Below are positions 34,865-45,933 of a stretch of DNA of 64,000 bases, one piece after another (within the stretch, counting starts at the first letter, position 1; the number at the start of each line of letters is the position of its first letter). The DNA lies in assembly GCA_009760855.2 (NCBI GenBank), contig WPIO01000219.1, positions 62,001-126,000 of the forward strand, in the 5' to 3' direction. A model generated the notes under the pieces. That model saw only the letters and a program-made list of their open reading frames with translations, was not told the origin of the DNA and ran no database searches. Made by a program: the position numbers and the translations under genes. Source of the stretch: Cristatella mucedo (Eukaryota > Bryozoa > Phylactolaemata > Cristatellidae).

Positions 34865-35288
34865 TTATCATGTTTATTGCTGGATCCTGTAAGAGTGAAA
34901 CTCAGATAATTGCGATCAACATGGCACCTCTTCTTCACTAACGATGAACTAAGCTCTAGGCGCGAGGTCGGCGATCCATAATATTCGTCGTACATTCGTA
35001 GTATCCCCGTCTCAAATAATAATCAATAAATTGAGCCCTTGATTAATGCCAATTGAGTTGATGAGCAGAGAGCTAATACAGATACAGTGCACGTCTCTGG
35101 CCTCCTTTCGCAATGCCAAAGTCGTAGTCACACTAAAGGTATTAACGTTCACCATGCAAGCAGTTTTACAGACTACTATCTACCCCGAGTCATGCTTTCG
35201 GGTTACGATTATTGCCCTATTACGACGATCATACTGGTGGCCAGAACGACTCGCAAGCAATCGTATTTTATAGTATAGCAATAGTTAC
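34865..35288. other. spacer; likely intron side of the caspase-like exon
   Basis: No TE match. The sequence adjoining 35,288 reads GTAACT on the minus strand, a splice-donor pattern. Confidence 0.4.
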
Positions 35289-36758
35289 CTGTATCATCAG
35301 TGAAATCGTACCAGAAAAAACTCCTCCGAGAACCAGCTGTTTCGCCGTTACAAAATTTGTTGGAAGAGATCGAAAGTTGAGACACCCCAGCTCAAGTCCG
35401 GCATCGGTGATGACTGAAATCCGATAATTCGGATGTGATTCGTTATAGTGCACAAGAGGTAGCGGCTTGAATCGTGGAGCTGGATATTCTGTTCCCCTTT
35501 TGCTGTTTGGGTGAATTACAGAGTTGCATACGTGCTGCTCAAGGAACCGAGTAATTTGGTCGATGGAGACGTATTGGTCTTCTCGTTTATTCCTCAGATT
35601 CTGGCATGCCAAACAAGGTCTTTCTTCCCGGCCCCGTCTTCTGAAAGGCTAGCCGAACTTGCATTTTTGTCTCTACATGGATGCAAATAGAATGATATCA
35701 TCGCTTCATTAGTGACAGGATAGCAGTATCCTGGAAGAGCGCTCCACAGGGCAACAGTAATCAGTTCAGTGAACAAACTATACTCCCCAGGTACAAAACC
35801 TGTTGTTTCGTCGGCTCTGCAGGCAGAAATTATCGTCATTTCCGCCTTTCCGTCAGAGCTTGAAAGCACACTATCAAAGATGCCGTCGGCATAACAACAA
35901 TCGAGCGTGACAACTACATTTGAAACCAGCTTGCTTAATATCGTTGACATATCGTTGCAGAGAAGTTTTTTAAAAGGTAAATCCACTCTGTGACCATCAC
36001 TATCGGCATGACCCGTATAGTGAAGCCAGAATGTGCGATCGCTTATGCGGCTGAGGTTGTCCATAACAGCTTTGAGAAGCTTCATGTCGTTCAAGAACAG
36101 GCATTTATAGTGTTGAGTGTCGTCTCCATCTTGTATGGTCGATAAGTCATTTTTCAAGTCTTCGTAGTATTTTTTGTCGTAATCTGACGATGGAAGAATA
36201 CCGATGGAGTGCACAAACTTGCGAAAACACATAGCGGCTATTTTGTACAAATGCGGCAATTTCAAATTGTTGCAAGCTAGATCCTTTAAAAGAGTTCCGA
36301 CTTTGCGTTGCAATATCAGTGTAGGTTGATATGTTGCAATCCTTCCTCTCTGATACCTTACGCCATTATTTTCTTGCTGGTTCACTTTTTCATCTGTCCA
36401 TGGATTAGACAAAGCCATTACGATATTGCTCTTCTCCTCATGTGATAAATTAAATGTGTTTAAGTTTTGCCATGAACCGACAACTATTCTCATCATTTTC
36501 CGTAAGAAATCATCTTCTTTTGCAGAGGGTATAATAAGCGACGGGGAATCCCGAGACAATTCCGTCATAGCATTCTGATTTCGGATGGTGGTGTAAATAT
36601 TCTCCACCGTACGTTTGTTTAGATCGCTATCGGAAAGTGAGAAATCGAGTTTCGTAGTTTCATGCGCATTGTTCACGACTTCATCTTTCAATTTAATTAA
36701 AAAATCAAAAAACGCTGTTTCCGACTTATCGTGGGCTGATACTACCAATTGGTCATCC
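35289..36758 (-). CDS. caspase-fold cysteine peptidase-like protein, internal exon with one frameshift
   Basis: A 388-codon frame is open on the minus strand from 36,758 to a stop at 35,594. The exon is bounded upstream by a pyrimidine-rich TGTTTTAG acceptor and downstream by CAG|GTAACT at 35,289. Numbering from a TTG at 36,748, the p20-like core is LLKAVMDNL (224-232), FWLHYTGHAD with the putative catalytic His247, VVVTLDCCYADG with Cys285 in a D-x-C context (278-289), then IISACRADET (306-314) and SLFTELITVAL (324-334). These match the YSGHG / LDCCxSG / ACRADE / GLFT series of C14-like peptidases. Residues 1-200 match no domain I know. After about codon 378 the coding moves to another frame (35,289-35,612, 'LRNKREDQYVSIDQITRFLE'), suggesting a one-base loss near 35,612. 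This would be a cytosolic protease-like regulator in known relatives; substrate unknown. It could be a recent pseudogene or contain a sequence error. Confidence 0.72.
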
Positions 36759-37429
36759 CTAAAACAAGCAATGCCAGCATAAATAAAGAAATAGAAATGT
36801 TATGAAGTGTAAAATTCTCTGAAATTTTAGAAACAATATACTAGACAAAGAACATGCTTGACAGACTTGACAGACCTTTACTTTTTATTGCTTCCACTGC
36901 ATCAAATGGCTAGCTCCAACCGATGCTGAACCGCTCTAAGAGCCTCATTCCGCCAAAAAACAGCACACCTAGTTCTTAGCGGTCCAATAAGCCTCTAAGG
37001 ACCATTAAGGGCATGCCTTGCCTTAAAGCCCACTCTCTTGCATAACACCCATGTAGTCTTTGTGGCTTTACAGACGGGGGTACATCCGCTTAGGTGTTCG
37101 TCTCTAACGACGAGGTTCAATGTTTCCATGAAATAGGCAAGAAAAAGCAATACAAGCTAACCGGCAGATTATGTAAGGAACAAATTCCAATTTAGGTCAG
37201 CGTTGCTAAATAAACTACGAGTACTAGAGCTCTGATTTACCATAACTAACTACACAATTTAGAACATGTGGACGTTTAGGACTACATGAGATGGTTCAGC
37301 CAAATTAATTTCAGTCTACGTAAGGCATGACCTTCAGATTGACCAGCGAGGAGAAAAGTGGTTCAAATTAGTACAATAAATAGTTGTTATGGCAAAGCTT
37401 TGTAGTTTAAATTATGTTTAAAAAAGTTC
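36759..37429. other. upstream intron/spacer of the caspase-like exon
   Basis: A stop lies upstream of the acceptor in frame, so coding does not extend directly past 36,758. The rest is unrecognised apart from a LINE-B tail. Confidence 0.4.
37028..37090 (+). mobile_element. LINE-B 3' UTR fragment
   Basis: GCATAACACCCATGTAGTCT and the following TTACAGACGG match the LINE-B 3' UTR at 46,421-46,465. Only about 60 bp remain. Confidence 0.65.
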
Positions 37430-38448
37430 AAAAGTTTTAAGATCTGACGCTTAAGGCTTGCAAGCTAGCATCGCTTCAAAATGCCTGTGCATAGAAATCT
37501 GGGCACCCGCTCCAAAATGACTTACGATTAGGTGAGCACACTACATAAGCCATTAAAGCCATTCATATTTCACAAGACCTCATTTGAATACGTTTTTGTG
37601 GTAACTAATTTAATTGTCTTCAGTAAACACTGCAAATGGTTTCTTTCATTACCAGACCACATCAGCTCCGTAGTCAAGTCTGACTAATCTCAGCTCCTTA
37701 CCATTGCTAATACTCGGGTTTGTTTACACAGGGATACTACATCTGTATTGGCTTATTAATTTCTTACATTCAGTTTTGACTTCTGTAACTTACTGCTTGC
37801 TGGCCTGCAGGCCTGTGAAATCAGGCGCTTACAGTTTGTGCAAAACTCTGTAGGTAGGCTTGCCTATCGTGAGCGTCGCAGTTACCACGTAAGAACATTT
37901 CTCGCCGACCTGCACTGGCTACCAGTCAAGCAGCGAATCGACTTCAAGGTTTTGTCACTCAACTTTAGGTCCCTTCATTCTTTGGCTCCAGCCTACCGAT
38001 CAGATTGGCTCCCCAACCAGGTTAAGCATCGTACCACCCACCTTTCGGAATCATACTCTTTACCTATATCTCGTACAAACCTCAAATTCTTTGGAGATCA
38101 TGCCTTAAGTGTGTAGGATTTCAAAGCATGGAACTCGCTCCAGATTTGGGTCAAAACACCCTCTGACTTAACCGCGTTTCAAAGTAACTAAAAACGCACC
38201 AATTTGTCACAGCATCTAGTGGATTGCTGGGATTCGTCCTGTATATGCTTTTGCGTGCCGACACTGTTGCATGCTGCCACTAAAAACCCTTACAGGTTGA
38301 TACTGCATGTCACTCCTAACCATATTATTCTTGTCGTTTATGATGCATGACACCACTAATCATTCTATCGTGTTATCTTTGCAGCAAATGTAAAGCGCCT
38401 AGAAAGAGCTTGATTTATCTGAAGGTGCTTTATCAAGTGTATTATTAT
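37430..38448 (+). mobile_element. LINE-A copy, 5'-truncated
   Basis: A diverged stretch (37,440-37,530) matches the region after YADD. About 110 bp of unrelated sequence follow, then the C-terminal block (open 37,838-38,116, 'LADLHWLPVKQRIDFKVL'), UTR, hairpin and a short ATT tail. Confidence 0.85.
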
Positions 38449-38449
38449 C

Positions 38450-39008
38450 GGTATATAACTATTAAGCTATCCTCATAGCACCGATATTTGTCTACTTTAT
38501 TTCCAACGTGTGAGATTAGTTACCCCCAGCTAGAATCCAAGAGTTTCAGTAGCATGTGATTTAAGGAGTTATTACCGAGGAAGAGGTCAAGTTTATACCA
38601 ATAAACTCCTTTACGACAGTACTAAACTACCCGGAGCTGCCTGTCCTTGCCACTAGATAGTAAAATCGGATAACTAAAGGTGAAAACAGCAAATCTGCCA
38701 TCGATGAATACATCGCAGACCCAGATAATAATTTTTAAAAATGCGGCTTGGGAGAGAAAGCCGCATTCACATAACAAAAAGGACTTTAGCAATATTTTCA
38801 GAGACCTAAGTATAACCACGTTCAATGCTGGGCTTCTGACTTCAATGCTGACCGACTGAGTGGAACTTTGTGGATGAAACCGTGGCCATGGCAAATTCAA
38901 TATAGAACTATGCGTTTTCCTCAATAGCTTTCGCGGTTGGCAAAATAGAATGCCCCCCAACAATTTGCGATTGGTCTATTCGATGCTATGGGTTTCTAGG
39001 TAACTTAC
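38450..39008. other. unrecognised spacer
   Basis: A minus-strand 113-codon frame (38,622-38,963) shows no known motif or TE similarity; probably chance. Confidence 0.4.
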
Positions 39009-40088
39009 GTACCTTTGCTTTGATCCCTCCCAGCCTTCAAGCACCTCAAATTGTCTAAACTCACTAGCTGCATGCATTGATGACATCGGCACATGGATGG
39101 CAGCAAATTTTCTAAAACTTGACGGTAATCAAACTAACTTACTAGTTATGGGCAAAACCAGTGTGATCCAGAAATTGCACAGGCTGACTCTCAAAATTGG
39201 CTCTGCCTGCACATCACCAGTTGAATCAGCTCTAAATCTACGTGTCATATTCCAAAGCAACCTCTCGTTAGACGACCATATCAGCTCCGCAGTCAAATCC
39301 GCCTATTTTCAGCTTCATAACATTGCTAAAAATCGGGCTTGTTTAGATGAAGATACCACATCAAAGTTGGTCCATGCATTCGTGACATCCCGTCTCGACT
39401 TCTGCAACTCACAGATTACTGGCCTACCAGCATGTGCGATCAGGCGATTGCAGCTGGTGCAAAACTCGGCAGCTAGACTTGTCTGCCGTGAGCGTCTAAG
39501 TTGCCACGTTACTCCACTTCTCGCCGACCTGCACTGGCTACCAGTCAAGCAACGGATTGACTTCAAGGTTTTGTCGCTCACTTTTAGGTTCCTTCATTCT
39601 ATGGCTCCAGCCTATCTGTCAGATATACTACCCCACCAGGACAAGCATTGTACCACCCGCTTTTCGGAATCCAACAGTCTAGAAATACCTCGTACAAACC
39701 TTAAATTCTCTGGAGACCGTGAATTTAGTTCATATGCTCCCAAAGCCTAGAACTCCCTCCCGACCTGCGTCAGAACATCCAATGACCTGACCACATTTAA
39801 AAGGAACCTAAAAACACACCTATTTAGGACAGCATTTAGTGGGTCCCTGTGATTCGTCCTTGATGTGCTTATGCATGCTGACACTGTGCATGCTGCCACT
39901 AACCACATTTGCATGCTGACCCTGTGCATGTCACCCCTAACCGTATTATTCATTTCGTTTGTTTTACAAGCATGATCTTACTTACCATTTAATTGCATTT
40001 AACTTTACAGGAAATGTAAAGCGCCTAGAGAGAGATTAAGTTCTCTGAGGGCGCTTTATCAAGTGAATTATTATTATTATTATTATTT
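39009..40088 (+). mobile_element. LINE-A copy, 5'-truncated, relatively young
   Basis: It starts at YLCFDPSQPS just after the YADD box. One frame is open for 217 codons (39,097-39,750) through 'SRLDFCN', 'LQLVQNSAARLVCRER', 'LHWLPVKQRIDFKVLSL' to 'SSYAPKA', then a TAG replaces Trp of the KAWNSLPT motif. UTR, hairpin (40,014-40,053) and an (ATT)n tail complete the 3' end. Confidence 0.92.
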
Positions 40089-40089
40089 T

Positions 40090-41260
40090 TATAATTGGGT
40101 GAATTAAACATATACGTAGACAGCTAATTATAAAGCCAAAAACAATGCTTCTAAATTCGAAGAACTATTACCAGTCTCTCCATGTTGTTTAATCTGTACA
40201 CCTCAAAGAGGACTGAGCTAATTTCAACATAATGCTGACTATCTTGTAGTGGTATGACGGCTCATTCGACACATAAAAATGGCTTTAATTAGGATAGCAA
40301 CCAAAGCCGTTTTGTCAAGTTTCCACAAATTATTCGCCTTTGGGTCAGCCAGTATATAAAAACATACTCTCACAAAAGAGAAAGGGTATAGAAGACCGAG
40401 TTCCCCAGAGAAAAGCATACTGCTGTTAGTGCTGCTGCTAGTGCTCGTGCGGCAACTATACATCAATATAGATCACGCTAGGCAATTTATCGAGGTTTTA
40501 GATGCTAATGCATCGCTGGATTTAAAAAATGACACCAGCATATCTCTCCTCGGCTAATGAAAACGAGGTCAAAAGTGGTGTTGTCGCACAGCACCGGCCT
40601 GGCTCAATTTTAGGGTGCACAAGAACTGCTCAGCGGGAAACATCTCTGTCACAGAGCATTGAGCAAAAGGACAAAGTCGCCGTAGTAGGATCATGACGTG
40701 ATTGATGCAGGCTGGCCCGTCAACCCTATAGTCCTGGCTAGCAATTTAAGAATGGGGAGATGCTCGCCCGATGTCGCTGTCGCCACCAGCCACCCACGAT
40801 TTAGTGGATGGTTTTCGTGAGAAGGAGAAAGGTGGCTGGAAAGCATTTGCGTTTTACAGCTGCAAGCAAGAGGACGCAGCGGTCGTGCTAGGACCAGCAA
40901 GCTGATCGATGTCGGCTGGCCTGTCAACCTCTTTGTCATGACTATTCATACAAGGGTAGAGCGACGCTCGCTGGGGATCCCTTCTTCATCCTCGGTTACG
41001 TTTCGACACCGTCGCCGATTGTTGCCGGGCTCATTTCCTCTGCGAGCGAGAGGAGGGCGGGCTGTCTGCTGGCGATGGACGAGACTGAGTGAGCCAGTGA
41101 AAGAAGAATTCTATGGACGCAACCGAATACGGTTTCATAGCACCCGTGGCTCGCAATTTGTGTTTGTGTTTACGTGGGCATGGTTCCGGCATAGGGATAT
41201 GCCACTGCGAACTATAAGTATTTCGGTGCAGTGTAGAGGAGGTATTCCCCCACTACAATA
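40090..41260. other. spacer with GC-rich duplicated segment
   Basis: Nothing is recognised up to about 40,670. From 40,675 a unit of about 95 bp (GATTGATGCAGGCTGGCCCG at 40,700) recurs diverged at 40,877-40,972 (GATCGATGTCGGCTGGCCTG). A plus-strand frame at 40,938-41,261 is Arg-rich and GC-rich with no known motif. Confidence 0.5.
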
Positions 41261-41261
41261 A

Positions 41262-41380
41262 TGAAAATAATAATACACTTGATAAAGCGCTTTCAGAGAA
41301 CCAAAACTCTGTCTAGGCGCTTTACATTTGCTGCCATGGAAACACGATCGAATAGTGAGTTATATCATGCTTAATTAGAA
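41262..41380 (-). mobile_element. LINE-A 3' tail, first of three in a row
   Basis: AAT-rich tail, hairpin region and about 40 bp of UTR, directly followed by another tail in the same orientation. Confidence 0.85.
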
Positions 41381-41382
41381 TA

Positions 41383-41572
41383 ACAATAATAATGCACATA
41401 ATAAAGCACCTTCAAAGAACTCAATCACTTTCTAGGAGCTTTGCATTTGCTGCAAAGTAAACACAATCGAATGGTGAATGGTATCGTGCTTGATAAACTA
41501 CATGAATAACATGGTTAAGGGTGACATGCACAGGGTCAGCTTACAAGTGTGCTTAGTGGCAGCCTATAACAG
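41383..41572 (-). mobile_element. LINE-A 3' tail, second of three in a row
   Basis: Tail (AATAACAATAATAATGCACA), hairpin region, UTR to TTAGTGGCAGCCTATAA, then the (AAT)n of the next copy. Confidence 0.87.
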
Positions 41573-42287
41573 TGATAATAATAATAATAATATTGCACTT
41601 GATAAAGCGCCCTCAGAGAACTTAATCTCTTTCTAGGCGCTTTACATTTGCTGCAAAGTGATACGCAATAGAATAATAAGTAAAATCATGCTTGAAAAAC
41701 AAACAAAATGAACAATATGTTTAGGGGTGACATGCACAGGGTCTGCATGCAAATGTGGTTAGTGGCAGCATGCACAGTGTCAGCACGCATAAGCACAACA
41801 AGGACGAATCACAGGGACCCACTAAATGCTGTCCTAAATAGGTGTGTTTTTAAGTTTCTTTTAAATGTGGTCAGGTCAGGGGATGTTCTGATGCAGGTCG
41901 GGAGGGAGTTCCAGGCTTTGGGAGCATACGAGCTAAATGCACGGTCTCCAAAGGATTTAAGGTTTGTACGAGGTATTTCTAGACTGTTGGATTCCGAAAA
42001 GCGAGTGGTACGATGCTTGGCCTGATGGGGTAGTATATCTGAAAGATAGGCTGGAGCCATAGAATGAAGAGACCTAAAAGTGAGCGACAAAACCTTGAAG
42101 TCAATCCGTTGCCTCACTGGTAGCCAGTGCAGGTCGGCGAGAAGTGGAGTAATGTAGCAACTGCGACGCTCACGACAGACAAGCCTAGCTGCAGAGTTTT
42201 GCACCAGCTGCAATCGCCTGATCGCACATGCTGGTAAGCCTGTAAGCAGTGAGTTGCAGAAGTCGAGACGAGATGTCACGAATACAG
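41573..42287 (-). mobile_element. LINE-A 3' part, third of three, relatively young
   Basis: Tail at 41,577-41,593, hairpin, UTR, then coding open in one frame at 42,315-41,809. From the C-terminal end back, it includes 'HLFRTAFSGSL', 'NSLPTCIRTSP', 'LHWLPVRQRIDFKVL', 'LVQNSAARLVCRERR', 'TSRLDFCNSLL'. LINE-A similarity stops at about 42,287 (TCACGAAT), where different sequence begins. Confidence 0.92.
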
Positions 42288-42735
42288 TGTCAGGAAGCAA
42301 AAGATGTTGCTTCACCGTTGATGAATTGGCCCTCGGTATTCCTGCCTTCTTAAGAAGGTGGGGTTTTCCTGGCTTTAAGGTGGAAGCCGAGCCCTAGTTC
42401 TACAGCCACGAGTTCAGGTCCGAGGTATTCCAGCCTTATTTTGCAAGTGGTGGTGGAATCCTAGTTCTCCGGTCACGGTCTAGGTACCGGTTGTGCAGGG
42501 ATCACGTCTATTTGGGTTGTTCCCCACTATAGAAGTCGGCAGATAAGGTGCGGGACTTATTTACCCCACGGTTGTGCTTGTTTTGGTAAGAGCCGGCGAG
42601 GAGTGTGAGGATAAACTGAGCTAGGCGTGCAGCGACATTGTGTGCTTGCGAGTTACGTTCAGTAAAATCCCCCATTCATGTGTATATCTCTTCTCAATTC
42701 GCGCCAGCTCACCACTCTTAGCAACGATAAGTAGG
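42288..42735 (+). repeat. possible LTR followed by a primer-binding-site-like motif
   Basis: The sequence starts with TGTCAGG at the LINE-A breakpoint, has no open frame, and is followed by TTGGTGTCAAAAACGCC at about 42,735-42,752. That resembles the tRNA-type TGGTGTC primer-binding site that follows an LTR in many Ty3/gypsy elements. No second copy or internal coding was found, so this is weak. Confidence 0.25.
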
Positions 42736-43084
42736 TTGGTGTCAAAAACGCCCTTTCGCGTGGCCACCTCTTACTGAGCATAGAGGTGAACCGAATCGCA
42801 TTCTACAATAGGCTATGCCGCTTGGCAAGCAGTAGGTTACGTCTCCTTCGCCAAGCCTTCGGCGTTACAGCATCTTTTCAAGACTGCTGCTAAAGAAAGA
42901 CATAGAGTGTGATGTATTCGATAAAATGGTGTGCTGGACCATAGAAGGAGTTTAGAATAATTTTATTGCAGTACTCAGCAGCTGTCTGAGCAATTATAAA
43001 AACGCAAAATATGCCTACATTATTCAGACTCTCAATCAGGACTGCGACGAAATCGAATGCAAAACGTACTTTGAAGTCAGTAAA
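42736..43084. other. unrecognised spacer
   Basis: No gene or repeat recognised. Confidence 0.4.
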
Positions 43085-43765
43085 ACTAATAATAATAACA
43101 ATAATAATAATACACTTGATGAAGCGCACTCAGATAACTAAATCTCTTCCTAGGCGCTTTGCATTTGCTGCAAAGGGAAACGCGATTGACTGGCGAGTTT
43201 TATCGTGCTTGATAAACAACATGAATAGCATGGTTAGGGGTAACATGCAAAGGGTCAGCATGCAAGTCTAGTTAGTAGCAGTATGCATAGTTTCAGCAAG
43301 CATAAGCACATAAAGGACGAATCACGGGGACCAACTAAATGCTGTCCTAAATAGATGCGTTTTTAAGTTCTTTTTAAACACGGTCAAGTCAGGGGAGGTT
43401 GTGACGCAAGTCGGGAGTGAGTTCCCTGCTTTGGGAGCATACGAACTAAATGCCCGGTCTCCAAAGAATTTAAGGGTTGTACAAGGTATAGGTAAACAGT
43501 TAGATTCCGAAAAGCAAGTCATACGTGCTTAGCCGGGTAAATGAGTAGATCTGATATGTAGGCCGGATCCAAGGAATGGAGTGACCTAAAAGTGAACGAC
43601 AAAACCTTGAAGTCGATCCGTTGCTTGACTAGTAGCCACTGCAGGTCGGTGAGAAGTGGTATGATGTGGCAACTGCAACGCTCACGAAAGACAAGCATTG
43701 CAGTCGAGTTTTGAACCAGCTGTAAGTGCCAGATTGCACAGGCCTGTAGGCCAGCAAGCAGTATT
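43085..43765 (-). mobile_element. LINE-A 3' part
   Basis: Tail ((AAT)n, 43,089-43,112), hairpin, UTR and the C-terminal coding block in two minus-strand frames (43,322-43,522; 43,519-43,863) joined by a frameshift. Similarity ends near 43,765 at the GLQACAI block. Confidence 0.88.
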
Positions 43766-43917
43766 GAGGAGATTAACTTTGAAAACGTCAAATTTGAGTA
43801 TGCGAGATTACCGGAAAGAGCAGCGACTGAATATTTCCAGGATATACAGAAATTAAGCCTCAAAGCTGCAGGAGACAGTGCTTTTAGTTACCATAATTAT
43901 TTCTTGTTTAGTTCCTA

Positions 43918-44380
43918 GTTTAGTTCCCATGCTCCCAAAGCCTGGAACTCGCTACCGACGCACGTTGCAACGTCCCTTGACATGATGAAATTTAAAAAAG
44001 CCTAAAACGCACCGGTTGGTTAAAGTATTTGGTAGGTCTTTTATGTGCATGTACCTGCTTACGGTTGGTGAGCCGTAATGGCTCACAAGGTAAGGCAGTT
44101 GCTTTTCACGATCTCGGCCCATAGGTCGTGGGTTCAAATCCTGTGGTGGGCGATCCTTTATCACCACTGCAAGCGGTGGCGATAGCAGTAAAGGCTCCTC
44201 TGTCGCTATGCCAAAAGAAGCTTTCAAGTCAGCTAGTATTTTTTATTTTTTTATTTTTACGGATGTAATCATCAATGATTTGGCAATTCTTTCTATACAG
44301 CAGATGCAAGGTGAATAGAAATAGATTCAGGTCTCTGAGGGTGCTGTACTAATATGTAATTATCAATATTTTTATTATTA
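43918..44380 (+). mobile_element. LINE-A 3' end, interrupted by a SINE
   Basis: The 'APKAWNSLPT' region (43,928-43,957) and UTR lie left of the SINE. A diverged hairpin (GAATAGAAATAGATTCAGGT) and TTATTATT tail lie right of it (44,265-44,380). Confidence 0.7.
44067..44258 (+). mobile_element. tRNA-derived SINE, copy 6, complete with target duplication
   Basis: It runs from GGTGAGCCGTAATGG through an A-box-like GGTAAGGCAG, a B-box GGTTCAAATCC, the body hairpin (ATCACCACTGC / GCGGTGGCGAT), and GGCTCCTCTGTCGCTATG, to a T-rich (ATTT)n tail. TTACGG occurs at 44,059-44,064 and again at 44,257-44,262, consistent with a 6-bp target duplication. This is the best copy for defining the element (about 190 bp). 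Confidence 0.92.
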
Positions 44381-44384
44381 AGGT

Positions 44385-45224
44385 TGAATGTATCACCAAA
44401 GATGCACCAAAAACAATAGGAAAAAAGCGTATTTATGCTAGTGAATTTTTCGGTTGGGTGCTAATTTTTTGGGGCTACTTTGAGAAAGCGATTCACGGTT
44501 TACCGCAGCACATACGGAATTACAGCTTTAAATCATTACCCGTAGTGACCATTAGTTGGAGTCATGATACCTAAATTGCATAAAATATAAGTGCACATTC
44601 CATTTCTTTGCTGTTATTTCTCGAGAAAATTTGAAGCAACAGACATGTTAGTTTTAGTCTTTTCATTAGAAATAAGTTAGTGTTCAGTCAATTTCAGTAT
44701 GGCTCGGAAAGCAAAGTTTCAATTGAATAAGAGCCAACGCTCTACTTTTGAGACCTAGGCAAATTGAAAATAACCATACGACCAACTGGCAACATAATTT
44801 TCACACAAGGATCATCTAGCACATTTGCCGCACAAAATGTAGCGAGCTGGCTTAAGTAGATTCTGACTACAGTCTTTAGAACGGAAACATTGCCCCTCGA
44901 TACACGGCTCGTTGCTGCTAATACGGTCCAATTACTGGTAAAGCCTGAGCATTTAAATAACAGCTAAAATGACTCCAAGTTGCAAAGTCAATCTACGCAA
45001 GAATATCACGAATACGAACACAGTCACGTAATTAAGTAAAGTAATGAAGAGTGTTTATACATTGACGCAACAAGTCCCAGGTTACCAGAATAACTATTCT
45101 ATTCACAATCGTCTCATGGCAAAAGGATTACATTACCATTCGTGGTTCGCAGAAGTTCTTTGAAATTCAAAAAGTTCAACATGGCTTAAATACGTTAGTT
45201 CAGCATATTGCCACCGAACATTTG
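44385..45224. other. unrecognised spacer
   Basis: No gene, tail or duplicated segment recognised. Confidence 0.4.
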
Positions 45225-45315
45225 ATAGTCCTTCCTCTGCAGCCAATGTAAAGTGGCTAGAAGGATACTGAGTTCTCTGAGGGCGCTACTTAAAATGTAT
45301 TGTTATTATTAATGT
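45225..45315 (+). mobile_element. LINE-A 3' tail fragment
   Basis: Diverged hairpin region (GTAAAGTGGCTAGAAGGATA ... GAGGGCGCTA) and ATT tail. Confidence 0.75.
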
Positions 45316-45930
45316 TATTATCCAATTAATCTACGACCGGAAGCCAACACTTTCAGTAAAGGAGACGCAGGCAAAATATTTGAAAATAGTTCAACAGCCT
45401 TCCTGCCATATTCATCTCCTGCTATAGAGGCTCAATAGCCATTATCGATTGTTATGGCGAAACGGAATTTCAGTCATCCAGCCTAGACAATGTGGCTAAT
45501 CCTGTTTTTATAAAGCGACCAGTTCAGATAACTTAATCTAGAAATAAATCAAATGTAACGGCAAGCGGAAAAAATTCCCCTAAGGAAATTTGTAAACCTT
45601 TAAAAAGCCTCCAGGTCATCCGTCGGTGCAGCAGATTATGAAAGTTACCATCATCAATGCAGGATACAGAGTTGATGGTCACACGTAAGTGAGCTAACAT
45701 AGTTTATTAGGGTGCTGGAATCCTCACTGAACATGTTTTAACAATTTTAATCTTCTCAATAGGTTCCACAAGCTGCTTAGCAATGATGTTTTCAATAATA
45801 TCGGCAAAAGAGATTAAGAGACAGTGTGGTAGTACGCTGAAGCCTCTACATACAATGCGATAATTTAAAGTGCAGGACAGACGATGGTCAATTAAAATGA
45901 ATTTGAAACTACTCCCATCTTCCACGTAGG
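45316..45930. other. unrecognised spacer
   Basis: No recognised feature; a short minus-strand frame at 45,707-45,925 has no known motif. Confidence 0.4.
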
Positions 45931-45933
45931 AAT

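Noticed and set aside
40938..41261. Arg-rich 107-codon frame as a gene
   Set aside because: Lies over the duplicated GC-rich unit, shows no domain, start context or splice signals; GC-rich sequence favours chance open frames.
41577..41593. (AAT)n and (ATT)n runs as independent microsatellites or CRISPR-like spaced repeats
   Set aside because: Each sits at the 3' end of a LINE-A hairpin; spacing between them is irregular and set by insertion lengths.
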